Source: G965216905 sp965216905 (GTDB taxonomy: Bacteria > Actinomycetota > Acidimicrobiia > Spongiisociales > ZC4RG35). Taken from it: a stretch of DNA of 64,000 nt. The stretch spans positions 1,674,001 through 1,738,000 of the forward strand of contig OZ244213.1 of NCBI GenBank assembly GCA_965216905.1. Reading direction: 5' to 3'. Below the pieces are notes generated by a model. That model was given only the letters and a program-made list of their open reading frames with translations. It did no database searches and was not told the DNA's origin. Of this stretch, positions 42,109 to 49,758 are shown piece after piece. The position numbers and the translations under genes were made by a program. Numbering within the stretch: the first letter of the stretch is position 1; every line of letters begins with the position of its first letter.

Positions 42109-43045
42109 GTGAGGTGCTGAGAAGGTGGCGTCGAACCGACCGGACTCGGCTCGCCACCCGTTCCTCGTCACCGAACAGGTCCACGTCCCACACCTCGACC
42201 ACCGTGTAGCCGAGGGATTCGATCCGGCGCCGGCGTTCCGCGTCTCGGGACCGCTGCGACAGGGCGGCGTGGTATCGCTGGCTCTGGACCTCCACCACCA
42301 GCGGCACATCACGGTCGACGAAGTCGACCCGGGCCTGCCAGCCGTCATCCTGGAGGACGACCTGGCACTCGAACCGCCCCAGCGAGTGGGTCTTGGTCAA
42401 CTGGAGGAAGCGGCTCTCCAGATTGCTCTGGGGAGGCGTCCATGTTGCCGGGCGTGCCCCGGCGATCGTCCGGAGAGCCGCGACGCCATTTCTGCCCCGT
42501 TGCGCCATCCGATCGAGCACCTCCGCCAGATCGGCGCCGTCGATCAGCCGGAGCGACCACGCATGATCTACCGCCGCCTCCAGTCGCTCCGGCGAGATCA
42601 TGCCGGCGAGGTGGAGGATGGTGAGGGCCGGGGTGGTGATCGGGATGGCGTCCAGCACCGTGCGGAAGGCCGTCGGCAAGACGGTCGCATGGTGCACGAT
42701 CATCCCGTCCCGCGCTTCCCAGTGTCGGTTGCGCTCGATCGCGACGTGGATCGGCTCCAACCGAAACCCCGATATCCGCCACCAGGCCGCCGCCGACGTA
42801 TGGGAGAGCACCACGTGTTCCCCGGCGTGGAGGACGGCGGTCATGGCCCGTCGGCCGCGCCCGTTGGGCACCCCGGCCACGGTCAGCACCCGGGGGGTGA
42901 CCTCGAGCAGGATGCCCTTCTGGATACGTCGTCGAATGGTCTTGGCCGAATACCCGGCGGCGAAGAGTTGGCGGCGGGCCACCACCCCGTGCTGGCGGGC
43001 GGCCAGATCCATGGCGATCCGCTCGAGTGACACGCCATCGAACAT
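42062..43045 (-). CDS. AbiEi-like protein with C-terminal DUF559/Vsr-type nuclease domain
   Basis: A 327-residue protein: N-terminal winged helix of the AbiEi antitoxin type (residues 10-60, HGVVARRQLFAAGYSAKTIRRRI), a middle domain with LSHTSAAAWW, and a C-terminal Vsr/DUF559-like fold with ARVDFVDRDVPLVVEVQSQ (Asp and Glu-x-Gln as the likely PD-(D/E)xK-like residues). No AbiEii-type toxin gene is adjacent. It splits the cox genes, and its ends lie in or next to inverted copies R2 and R3 of the intergenic repeat. The C-terminal residues after LLSTSPRSR are encoded by R2, so that end is probably incidental. Confidence 0.75.
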   Translation of the reverse strand: MFDGVSLERIAMDLAARQHGVVARRQLFAAGYSAKTIRRRIQKGILLEVTPRVLTVAGVPNGRGRRAMTAVLHAGEHVVLSHTSAAAWWRISGFRLEPIHVAIERNRHWEARDGMIVHHATVLPTAFRTVLDAIPITTPALTILHLAGMISPERLEAAVDHAWSLRLIDGADLAEVLDRMAQRGRNGVAALRTIAGARPATWTPPQSNLESRFLQLTKTHSLGRFECQVVLQDDGWQARVDFVDRDVPLVVEVQSQRYHAALSQRSRDAERRRRIESLGYTVVEVWDVDLFGDEERVASRVRSVRRHLLSTSPRSRDPERPFSARSR

Positions 43046-43086
43046 GCCGGAGTGTCCGGGTCAGGGGAAGGGGGTTGGCCCCCCTC

Positions 43087-43142
43087 ACCGTTCTCGCGAC
43101 CTAGAACGGCCCTTATGGGTCCGTTCTCGGTGATAAAAAGCC
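43087..43142 (-). repeat. intergenic repeat copy R3
   Basis: On the minus strand: GGCTTTTTATCACC, then AGAACGG, CCGTTCT and AGAACGG in turn. The central half-site can pair with either the first or the third, giving two mutually exclusive hairpins. The rhodanese gene runs into this copy, which encodes its last residues and its TAA stop. It is inverted relative to R2 on the far side of the AbiEi-like gene. Confidence 0.8.
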
Positions 43143-43484
43143 CGGAGGTGCCTCGTTGGTCTCGACGGGGAGGTCGGCACGGGCCCAGGCGAGGATGCCG
43201 CCGGAGAGGTTGTGGAGGTTGGTGTGGCCGGCCTGGGTCATGAGGGCGTGGATGACGTTGGCGGAGCGGGACCCGGAGCGGCAATAGACGACCACCGGAA
43301 CGTCGTCGGGGAGCTCGGGGTACCAATCGTTGATCGTGGACATCGGGCGGAACTCGGCGCCCGGGATCCGGCCGCCGTCCCACTCGTCTCGCTCGCGAAC
43401 GTCGACGAAGCGCGCGCCGTTGCGTCGCGCCTCGTCGGCTTCGGTGGGATTCATCGACGGTACGTCGGGGAGTTTCCGGAACAC
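43113..43484 (-). CDS. rhodanese-like sulfurtransferase domain protein
   Basis: A 123-residue single rhodanese domain. The active-site loop is CRSGSRSAN with the catalytic Cys, preceded by FVDVRERDEW. The GTG start is supported by a TAGGAT box (complement of 43493-43498) ending 8 bases upstream. The C-terminal residues FLSPRTDP come from repeat R3. Its place beside Mo hydroxylase maturation genes fits a role in sulfuration of the Mo cofactor, but it is transcribed divergently, so this is inference. Confidence 0.82.
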   Translation of the reverse strand: MFRKLPDVPSMNPTEADEARRNGARFVDVRERDEWDGGRIPGAEFRPMSTINDWYPELPDDVPVVVYCRSGSRSANVIHALMTQAGHTNLHNLSGGILAWARADLPVETNEAPPGFLSPRTDP

Positions 43485-43591
43485 GACGGGAGATCCTACC
43501 GGCGGTCGAGGGGTCGAAGCGGGTGCTACGACCGAGGGATTCCTCGGAGCGATGATGCGGCGTCCATCTGAGACGACCCTCCCCGGGCAAC

Positions 43592-43597
43592 TAGGCT
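43592..43597 (+). promoter_or_regulatory. -10 box TAGGCT of the maturation operon
   Basis: TAGGCT ends 6 bases before the GTG of the MoxR-type gene. It lies in the 119-base divergent region shared with the rhodanese gene, which has its own box at 43493-43498 on the other strand. It gives the cox maturation genes a start independent of coxSLM. Confidence 0.45.
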
Positions 43598-43603
43598 CGG
43601 CAG

Positions 43604-44485
43604 GTGATTCCCGCAACCGTCGAAGAAGTGGCCGCCGCGTTCGCTTCGAACGGATACGTGGCCGATCGGGCGCTGGCGGTCTCCGTTCACCTGGCGTTGC
43701 AGTTGGGACGCCCGCTCTTCCTGGAGGGCGAAGCAGGAGTGGGGAAGACCGAGGTTGCCAAGGTGCTCGCGGCGATCACCGGGGACGACCTGATCCGGCT
43801 CCAGTGTTACGAAGGTCTCGACGTGAGTCATGCCGTCTACGAGTGGGACTACCCGCGTCAGATGCTTGCCATCAGGCTGGTCGAGGCCGCAGGGGATGGT
43901 TCCCACGCCGCAGTCGACGACATCATGTCGCGGGAGTTCCTGATCGCCCGGCCCTTGCTCGAGGCGGTGGAGCGGGCGGCTGCAGGGCTTCGACCGGTGC
44001 TGTTGATCGATGAGCTGGACCGTGCCGACGAGGAGTTCGAGGCGTACCTGCTCGAGATCTTGTCCGACTTCCAGGTCACGATCCCCGAGATCGGGACGAT
44101 CGCCGCCGAGACGCCGCCGATCGTGGTGATCACGTCCAATCGCACCCGAGAGATCCACGATGCCTTGAAGCGCCGGTGTATCTACCACTGGCTCGACTAT
44201 CCGGATCTCGACCGGGAGGTCGAGATCGTCACCACCAAGGTGCCCGACATCAACCGCCGGCTCGCTCGCCAGCTCGCCGCGGCAATGCAAGACCTGCGAG
44301 CCCTCGATCTCTTCAAACCGCCGGGGGTTGCCGAGACGCTCGACTGGGCGAACGCGCTCCGGGTGCTCGGAGCGGCCGACCTGACGCCCGAGCTGCTGGA
44401 TGACACGATCGGGGTGGTCGCCAAATACCGGGAAGACGTGGAACAGATCCGCCGGGAAGACCCGCAGCGCTTCCTGGCCGGATGA
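43604..44485 (+). CDS. coxD: MoxR-type AAA ATPase (CoxD)
   Basis: A 293-residue MoxR-family ATPase. Walker A is GEAGVGKT (residues 45-52), Walker B is VLLIDELDRADEEFE and sensor 1 is VVITSNRTREIHDALKRRC. In the carbon monoxide dehydrogenase cluster CoxD partners with the VWA protein CoxE to mature the [CuSMoO2] site; here the enzyme is form II, so the exact chemistry is open. The ATP-binding and arginine finger residues are intact. Overlap of 4 bases with coxE. Confidence 0.88.
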   Translation: MIPATVEEVAAAFASNGYVADRALAVSVHLALQLGRPLFLEGEAGVGKTEVAKVLAAITGDDLIRLQCYEGLDVSHAVYEWDYPRQMLAIRLVEAAGDGSHAAVDDIMSREFLIARPLLEAVERAAAGLRPVLLIDELDRADEEFEAYLLEILSDFQVTIPEIGTIAAETPPIVVITSNRTREIHDALKRRCIYHWLDYPDLDREVEIVTTKVPDINRRLARQLAAAMQDLRALDLFKPPGVAETLDWANALRVLGAADLTPELLDDTIGVVAKYREDVEQIRREDPQRFLAG

Positions 44486-45597
44486 CACACACCACCGCGC
44501 TCGCCGGCTTCGTCCACCGACTGCGCGCCAGCGGCATCGAACTGGGCTCGACGGTGGTGGCGGATCTCGCCGACGCTATCGAGTTGATCGGAGCCGCACG
44601 AGGAGAAGACGTTTATTGGGCCTTTCGGGCCCTGACCGTCACCCGGCATGAGCAGATCGCGGTGTTCGATGAGGCCTTCATGGAGTACTTCGGCCAGGGG
44701 GATCGTGAGGGAATGGCCATCGTGTCCCGGACCGAGCCGCGTACGTGGTCGATCCACGGTGGGGACGCCTCCGAAGGCGATGGCTCGGAGGCCGATGAGG
44801 TGACCTCCTACGCGGGAGCGAGCACCATCGAACGACTTCGTCACCGTGACTTCGCAGAGTTGGACGAGTCGGAGGAAGCCGAGGTGCGGGCATTGATCGC
44901 CCGGATGGCGTGGTCACCCGCGCTGACACGATCTCGCCGTCGACGGTCGGCGACCGGTGGGGATCGTCCCGACCTTCGGCGAAGCCTGCGGCGGGCGGTC
45001 GGGCCGGCCGGTGATCTGATGGAGCTCGCCCGGACCGAACGGCGTCTGCGCCGGCGGCCGCTCATCCTCATCGCCGACGTGTCCGGCTCGATGGAACGGT
45101 ACTCGGAGATGCTCCTGTACTTCGCCCATGCCGCCCGCAGCCGGTTCGGCCACATGGAGGCGTTCGTATTCTCGACTCGGCTCACGCGCGTCACCCGGGA
45201 GCTGCGGCGGCGACGCCCCAGTGAAGCCATTGCCCAGGTTGCCGAGGCGGTGCACGACTGGTCGGGGGGAACGAAGATCGGAGCGGCCATTCAGACGTTC
45301 AATCGGACGTGGTCCCGCCGGGTCGCGCGCGGCGGACCGATCGTGCTCATCATCTCGGATGGGTGGGATCGAGGCGAGCCCGATCTGCTGGCCGAGGAGA
45401 TGCGGCGGCTGTCGATGACGGTGCACCGGGTCGTGTGGCTGAACCCGCTGGCCGGTCGTGACGGTTTCGCTCCAGAGACTCGCGGCATGAAGGCGGCGCT
45501 CCCACACGTGGACGACCTGCTGGCGGCCGGAACGCTGTCGGACCTGGAGACCCTGGTCCGACTGCTCGAGTCGGTGCCGGCTCGCAAGGTGGCTTGA
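44482..45597 (+). CDS. coxE: VWA-domain protein (CoxE)
   Basis: A 371-residue protein of the CoxE/VWA type. The C-terminal von Willebrand A domain carries the metal-ion motif DVSGSMERYSE near residue 197-207 and a later DGWDRGEPD acid. The N-terminal part has a helical region and an acidic insert rich in Glu, Asp and Ser (about residues 88-140). It pairs with the MoxR-like ATPase, with a 4-base overlap. A 19-base gap separates it from the XdhC-type gene. Confidence 0.88.
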   Translation: MTHTTALAGFVHRLRASGIELGSTVVADLADAIELIGAARGEDVYWAFRALTVTRHEQIAVFDEAFMEYFGQGDREGMAIVSRTEPRTWSIHGGDASEGDGSEADEVTSYAGASTIERLRHRDFAELDESEEAEVRALIARMAWSPALTRSRRRRSATGGDRPDLRRSLRRAVGPAGDLMELARTERRLRRRPLILIADVSGSMERYSEMLLYFAHAARSRFGHMEAFVFSTRLTRVTRELRRRRPSEAIAQVAEAVHDWSGGTKIGAAIQTFNRTWSRRVARGGPIVLIISDGWDRGEPDLLAEEMRRLSMTVHRVVWLNPLAGRDGFAPETRGMKAALPHVDDLLAAGTLSDLETLVRLLESVPARKVA

Positions 45598-45616
45598 CGG
45601 GATACCATCGACGGTC

Positions 45617-45925
45617 ATGCGGGCTGAGATCGAGATCCGAGACCGGTGGCGAAGTGAGGGCAAGCACGTGGCAGCAGCCACCGTCGTGCGCGTCGCCGGG
45701 CCGGCACCCCGTCCGGAAGGCTCCAAGCTGCTGGTGAGCTCGGCCGGCGAGATGGAGGGATCCGTCTCAGGTGGCTGCGTCGAGAACGACGTCTTCCTCC
45801 ACGCCCAGGAGGTGATGGCATCAGGGGAGCCCCGGTTGATCACCTACGGGATCGCCGACGATGAGGCCTTCGAGGTCGGTCTGGCGTGCGGGGGCACCAT
45901 CCAAGTGCTCGTCGAGCCGTGGTGA
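45617..45925 (+). CDS. XdhC/CoxI N-terminal domain protein (stand-alone)
   Basis: A 102-residue protein matching only the N-terminal XdhC_CoxI domain, with ATVVRVAGPAPRPEGSKLLV, GSVSGGCVENDV and GLACGGTIQV. In single-chain XdhC the Rossmann domain follows; here it is a separate gene overlapping by 4 bases. These proteins insert sulfurated Mo cofactor into the apoenzyme. A TACCAT box ends 8 bases before the ATG, so the pair may have its own promoter. Confidence 0.85.
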   Translation: MRAEIEIRDRWRSEGKHVAAATVVRVAGPAPRPEGSKLLVSSAGEMEGSVSGGCVENDVFLHAQEVMASGEPRLITYGIADDEAFEVGLACGGTIQVLVEPW

Positions 45926-46692
45926 GCCATCCCATCGAATCCGTTCTGGATGCCTGCCGGTCGGCGGCCGACGACGAACGCGCCGTCGCCCGGGTTTCGG
46001 TGATCTCCGAGGCCGATCGCGGGCAGTCGGCGGTCGTCGATCCGGGCGGGGGAATCCTGGCCGGTACGCTTCCCGTCGCCCACCAGGCGGCCATCCTCGC
46101 CGATGCCGCCCGGTTGATCGGCCGCGAAGGCAGCCAGACGCTGGCATACGGCGACGTCGAGGTGTTCATCGAATCGATCACCCCCCGCCCCAGGCTGTAC
46201 ATCTTCGGGGCGGTCCACATCGCCCAGTCTCTCACCACGCTCGCCAGTCACCTGGGCTACGTGGTCGTCGTCTCCGACTCGCGAGCGGCGTTTCTGACGC
46301 CCCAGCGTTTCCCGGATGCCACCGAGCTGCTCCTCGGGTGGCCGGGAGACGTCTCCGACCGCCTGGATTTCGACGAGCGGTCGTTCGTCGTGGTGTTGAG
46401 CCACGATGCCCGCTTCGAAGACCCGCTCTGGCCGCTGGTGATGGGCCGGCCGGTGCGCTACATCGGTGCCATGGGTTCGAAGAGAACCGCGGCCGCCCGT
46501 CGGGAACGGCTTCTGGCCGCCGGGCACGACCCGAACGACATCGATCGGATCCATGGCCCCATCGGGGTGGACATCGGCGCCCGAGCCCCCGGCGAGGTGG
46601 CGGTGGCGATTCTCGCCGAGATGACTCGGGAGCGGTACGGCGGCGAGCGGCCGATCGACCTCGTGGGTGAGTTTCGGAGGATCACGAAGTGA
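45922..46692 (+). CDS. XdhC-family protein with Rossmann domain
   Basis: A 256-residue XdhC-type protein. The N-terminal 90 residues form a second, diverged CoxI-like module; the C-terminal part has the Rossmann strand PRLYIFGAVHIAQSLTTLA and ends with GPIGVDIGARAPGEVAVAILAEM, the XdhC hallmark. The first glycine-rich turn is FGAVH where the family usually has GAGHVG. The GTG lies in the preceding stop codon, and the stop overlaps the start of the MobA-like gene, so three maturation genes are coupled. Confidence 0.86.
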   Translation: MSHPIESVLDACRSAADDERAVARVSVISEADRGQSAVVDPGGGILAGTLPVAHQAAILADAARLIGREGSQTLAYGDVEVFIESITPRPRLYIFGAVHIAQSLTTLASHLGYVVVVSDSRAAFLTPQRFPDATELLLGWPGDVSDRLDFDERSFVVVLSHDARFEDPLWPLVMGRPVRYIGAMGSKRTAAARRERLLAAGHDPNDIDRIHGPIGVDIGARAPGEVAVAILAEMTRERYGGERPIDLVGEFRRITK

Positions 46693-47279
46693 TTGCGGCG
46701 CTGGTTCTCGCCGCCGGTGGTTCCTCGCGACTCGGACGGCCGAAGCAGCTAGAGCCGTGGGGCCCGGACGAGACGCTGCTGGACGCGGTGATGCGGGATG
46801 TGCGACGGTTCCCCGTCGACGAGATCTGGGTGGTGCTCGGTGCCCACGTCGACGAGGTGCTGGCAGTCGTCGACCTCGCGGAGTGCGGGATCATCGAGAA
46901 CCAGGAGTGGTCGGAGGGTCTGGCTTCGTCACTTCGGGCCGGGCTGGACGCCTTGAACCGGCAGTCCCGGGCCGATGCGGCGCTCGTCGTCATGGGCGAT
47001 CAACCCGGCATCGATCCGGCGGTGGTGCACGACCTCTTGGAGACTCGCCGGACGTCGAAAGCCCGCGCCGTGATTCCCAAATACCGGTACATCCGGGGGA
47101 ATCCGGTCTTGCTCGACCGGTCCCTCTGGCCGAGGATCATGTCCCTGTCCGGCGATGAAGGGGCTCGTCAGTTGCTCCAGGCCCACCCGGAGTGGGTCGA
47201 GGAGGTCTGGGTGGAATCGCTGCCACCGCGGGACGTCGACACCGAGACCGATGTCCAGGAGATGCGTCCGCGTCGCTGA
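46689..47279 (+). CDS. MobA-like nucleotidyltransferase
   Basis: A 196-residue nucleotidyltransferase with the sugar-nucleotide/MobA signature LAAGGSSRLGRPKQL (residues 7-21), SLRAGLDAL and VMGDQPGID. MocA-type members make molybdopterin cytosine dinucleotide, the cofactor form used by Mo hydroxylases such as CoxL. Position at the end of the maturation operon supports that role over GTP-specific MobA. GTGA overlap with the XdhC gene. Confidence 0.87.
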   Translation: MIAALVLAAGGSSRLGRPKQLEPWGPDETLLDAVMRDVRRFPVDEIWVVLGAHVDEVLAVVDLAECGIIENQEWSEGLASSLRAGLDALNRQSRADAALVVMGDQPGIDPAVVHDLLETRRTSKARAVIPKYRYIRGNPVLLDRSLWPRIMSLSGDEGARQLLQAHPEWVEEVWVESLPPRDVDTETDVQEMRPRR

Positions 47280-47397
47280 TCTCATGCGACGAGGTCCGAG
47301 CCGACCGCCGCTCGCGGCCTTCCCGTCGCGCCGCAGGAACCGGGTACTAGTGTCAACCGGCGGTCGTAGCTCGGGAGGGGCCGGCTGGAGGAGGATC

Positions 47398-47802
47398 ATG
47401 GCATCGATCGGCGACATGCACGGCATGGATCCAAAAGACGCCACCAGGTTGCGAAAGGCCGGGGTTCGGACGACGGAGGCGCTCCTCAAAGCCGGGTCGA
47501 GTCGTGCCGGTCGGTCGAGGCTCGCGGCCGAGTCGGGCTTGTCTGCGAAGGCGATCCTGGGTTGGGTGCATCGTGCCGACCTGATGCGGATCAAGGGGAT
47601 CGGGAGCGAGTACGCCGACCTGCTGCACTCCGTCGGTGTCGGCACCATCTCCGAGCTGGCGAAGCGCGAACCGACGTCGCTGGTCGGTGCGCTCGTCCAG
47701 AGCAACGGGTCGAAGCGCCTGGTCCGCCGGCTTCCCACCGAGGGCATGGTGGCCGGTTGGATCGGTCAGGCCACCGAGTTGGGGTCGTCGATCAGCTCTT
47801 GA
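47398..47802 (+). CDS. DUF4332-like helix-hairpin-helix protein
   Basis: A 134-residue protein with two predicted helix-hairpin-helix units: MDPKDATRLRKAGVRTTEALLKAG and LMRIKGIGSEYADLLHSVGVGTISELA, as in DUF4332 proteins. They suggest DNA or nucleic-acid contact, but the target is unknown. The ATG has GGAGGAGGATC upstream at good spacing. Transcribed towards the HBHA-like gene, with an inverted repeat between the two. Confidence 0.75.
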   Translation: MASIGDMHGMDPKDATRLRKAGVRTTEALLKAGSSRAGRSRLAAESGLSAKAILGWVHRADLMRIKGIGSEYADLLHSVGVGTISELAKREPTSLVGALVQSNGSKRLVRRLPTEGMVAGWIGQATELGSSISS

Positions 47803-47807
47803 CGCGC

Positions 47808-47852
47808 AGAGAGGCCCCCCCATCCACGAGGACGGGTGGGGCCCCTCTCCGG
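47808..47852. terminator. imperfect hairpin between convergent genes
   Basis: CAGAGAGGCCCCCCC is mirrored by GGGGCCCCTCTCCGG across CATCCACGAGGACGGGTG. AGAGG pairs with CCTCT and CCCC with GGGG, with a 2-base bulge. There is no T run. As it lies between converging stops it could serve both. Confidence 0.45.
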
Positions 47853-47862
47853 AAGTGAGCGG

Positions 47863-48429
47863 TCAGGAAGCCTTGGACGACGTGGCCTTGGCGGCCGGCT
47901 TCTTGGCAGCGGGCTTCTTGGCGGCCGGCTTCTTGGCAGCCGGCTTCTTGGCGGCCGGCTTCTTGGCAGCGGGCTTCTTGGCGGCCGGCTTCTTGGCGGC
48001 GGTTCCGGCCGACGCGGTCTTGGCGCCGGTCGACGTGCTGGTTGCCTTCGTGCCGGTGGTCTTGGCAGGCGCCGGCTTCTCGGTCTCGGTCAGCGAGACC
48101 TCGACTTCGAGCTTGGTGCCGGGCCGGAAGTTGTTTCGCCAGGTGGCGAGCAGGTCTTCGAGCTGGTCCCGGAGCTTGCTCACCTGCTCCTGTACCTGAT
48201 CGAGGTCGACGCGCTCGGAGATCTCATCGATGGCGGGTGACTCACCGAGCCGACCGATCAGCGTCTCGCCCTCCTTGACCCATTCGTCGAGCTGCTTCTG
48301 AGCATCCTTGGAGAGGCTGTCGACGTTCTTGTTCAGACGGGTACGAATGGTCTCCGCCTTCGACTGCGCGGCCTTGGCGGCGACGACCGGCGCACCGACC
48401 GCGGCGTAGAGATACTTCTTGGTGTCCAT
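47863..48429 (-). CDS. HBHA-like protein with Lys/Ala/Pro-rich tail
   Basis: A 188-residue protein. Residues 1-115 are a coiled coil (TIRTRLNKNVDSLSKDAQKQLDEW and DQVQEQVSKLRDQLEDLLATW) and the tail consists of seven consecutive AAKKP units followed by AAKATSSKAS. Mycobacterial heparin-binding hemagglutinin has the same order of parts and an Xre-type gene immediately upstream, as here. Possible roles are surface adhesion, nucleic-acid binding or lipid-domain organisation. The second of two adjacent ATGs was chosen because AGGAGG is 6 bases upstream of it. There is no classical signal peptide. Confidence 0.8.
   Translation of the reverse strand: MDTKKYLYAAVGAPVVAAKAAQSKAETIRTRLNKNVDSLSKDAQKQLDEWVKEGETLIGRLGESPAIDEISERVDLDQVQEQVSKLRDQLEDLLATWRNNFRPGTKLEVEVSLTETEKPAPAKTTGTKATSTSTGAKTASAGTAAKKPAAKKPAAKKPAAKKPAAKKPAAKKPAAKKPAAKATSSKAS
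47891..47995. repeat. 7 x 15-base tandem repeat inside the HBHA-like gene
   Basis: Seven units of GCGGCCGGCTTCTTG and its variant GCAGCGGGCTTCTTG alternate, giving a 30-base higher order. Each encodes one AAKKP on the minus strand. Copy number is likely to vary between strains by slippage. Confidence 0.85.
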
Positions 48430-48449
48430 CATGGACCTCCTCGTGGTTC

Positions 48450-48845
48450 TCACCCCTCGCCCTCTCCGGCCTCCCTGGCATCCAGCAAGGCTCGGTACAG
48501 GTCGAGGAGTACTTGTTTCTGTCGTGGTGTGAGTTGGCGATCCGCTTCCACCGCCTCGACCACGGTGGGACTCTGGGCCCCTTCCTCGATCAAGCCGGCA
48601 CGGGTGTAGAGCGTTTCGGCTGAGATCTCCAGTGCCCTCGAGAGGCGTTTGAGGATCTCGGCCGACGGCCGCCGGATCCCCCGTTCGATCTGAGACAGAT
48701 ACGGGTTGGAGATACCGGCTCGGTCGGCAAGACGCCGGAGGGAGAGATTCGCCCGCTCGCGTTGCTCGCGGATGAACTCTCCGACATCAGGGGAATGCGC
48801 CGTCGATTCCTCGGCTGCGACTTCCTGGTGCTTGCTCTTGCTCAC
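48450..48845 (-). CDS. Xre-family helix-turn-helix regulator
   Basis: A 131-residue regulator with a Cro/CI-type HTH at residues 20-76 (IREQRERANLSLRRLADRAGISNPYLSQIERGIRRPS) and a C-terminal helical tail. It lies 20 bases upstream of the HBHA-like gene on the same strand, the arrangement of the mycobacterial Xre-hbhA pair. The GTG start is supported by a TAGCCT box ending 7 bases upstream. An inverted repeat that covers its -35 region suggests autoregulation. Confidence 0.85.
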   Translation of the reverse strand: MSKSKHQEVAAEESTAHSPDVGEFIREQRERANLSLRRLADRAGISNPYLSQIERGIRRPSAEILKRLSRALEISAETLYTRAGLIEEGAQSPTVVEAVEADRQLTPRQKQVLLDLYRALLDAREAGEGEG

Positions 48846-48852
48846 GAAGTGC

Positions 48853-48858
48853 AGGCTA
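48853..48858 (-). promoter_or_regulatory. -10 box TAGCCT of the Xre-hbhA operon
   Basis: On the minus strand TAGCCT ends 7 bases before the GTG of the Xre gene. The expected -35 position falls inside the adjacent inverted repeat. Confidence 0.5.
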
Positions 48859-48874
48859 CTGCAAGCTGCTAACA

Positions 48875-48897
48875 AATGCAAGCGGTTTGCTTGCATT
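48875..48897. promoter_or_regulatory. candidate operator AATGCAAGC-N5-GCTTGCATT
   Basis: A perfect 9-base inverted repeat (48875-48883 and 48889-48897) with a 5-base spacer covers the -35 zone of the Xre-hbhA promoter. A third half-site GCAAGC is at 48861-48866, between the repeat and the -10 box. The most economical ligand is the Xre protein itself. Confidence 0.6.
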
Positions 48898-48923
48898 GGC
48901 GGTTGGTGGTCGTCCGCCGCCGG

Positions 48924-49697
48924 TCAGGCGCCCAGACCGGTACCGATCAGGTCACCGATGATGTAGGCGAGGATGCCGCCGAGTCCGGCGATCACCAGGT
49001 TCTCCAACCCGGCCAGGGTCCGGTTGCCCTTGGTCACGCTCGCCTTGACGGCTCCGACTGTGAACAGGCCGATGGCGGTGAGTCCCACCGCCCACCAAAG
49101 CCCGGTGCGGACGTTCTCGGCGATGAAGAACGGGACGACCGACGGCAAGGAGCCTGCCAGGAAGAACAGACCGGAGAAAGCCATGGCCAGGTAGGGAGAT
49201 CTGCGCTCCGATTCGACCACGCCGAACTCCAGCGCCTTCATGGCGTTCAGCAGTGCCTCGTCGGATCGATCGAAGGCGGCGACCACCGAGTCGAGATCGT
49301 CGCCGCGAATGCCCATGTCCGAGATCATCCCCCGCAGCTGATCGAGCTCCATGTCGCGATGGTGGGTGAGGTGGATCTGTTCCAGGCGGAGCTCCGCCTC
49401 GAGCACCTCGTCCTGACTCTTCGTAGCGATGTACTCACCCGCCGCCATCGAGATCGCACCGGCGACGGCGGCGGCGATGGCGCTGAGTGCGACCTGGCCG
49501 GTGGTGAGCCCGCCGCCCACCACTCCGACCACCAGGAGGAAGACCGAGACGAGTCCGTCGTTCACTCCGAGCACGATGTCGCGCCAGTACTGGCGGGTCT
49601 CCCCGATGTGCGGTTCGTACGGGACGGCCGGCTGGTCGGCTTGCGTCTGAGCAGTGCCTTCCGCCGACGGGAGGGCGGTCTGATCGCGATCGCTCAT
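48924..49697 (-). CDS. VIT1/CCC1-family metal transporter
   Basis: A 257-residue VIT/CCC1 membrane protein with five helices. Helix 1 contains YWRDIVLGVNDGLVSVFLL, and the cytosolic metal-binding domain (about residues 95-165, with KSQDEVLEAELRLEQIHLTHHRDMELDQL) is rich in Glu, as in VIT1. The family exports or stores Fe2+ or Mn2+. A TACACT box (complement of 49704-49709) ends 6 bases before the ATG. Confidence 0.87.
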   Translation of the reverse strand: MSDRDQTALPSAEGTAQTQADQPAVPYEPHIGETRQYWRDIVLGVNDGLVSVFLLVVGVVGGGLTTGQVALSAIAAAVAGAISMAAGEYIATKSQDEVLEAELRLEQIHLTHHRDMELDQLRGMISDMGIRGDDLDSVVAAFDRSDEALLNAMKALEFGVVESERRSPYLAMAFSGLFFLAGSLPSVVPFFIAENVRTGLWWAVGLTAIGLFTVGAVKASVTKGNRTLAGLENLVIAGLGGILAYIIGDLIGTGLGA

Positions 49698-49758
49698 GGC
49701 GCGAGTGTATCTCGGCGATCGCCATTGGCTCCATCCCTATCATCCGTGGCCCAACCCC

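Noticed and set aside
42062..43045. Transposase or complete toxin-antitoxin locus
   Set aside because: The protein has an AbiEi-like winged helix and a Vsr-like domain; no DDE motif, no target-site duplication and no toxin gene are visible.
47891..47995. CRISPR-like array
   Set aside because: 15-base units without spacers inside a coding frame; it is an AAKKP protein repeat.
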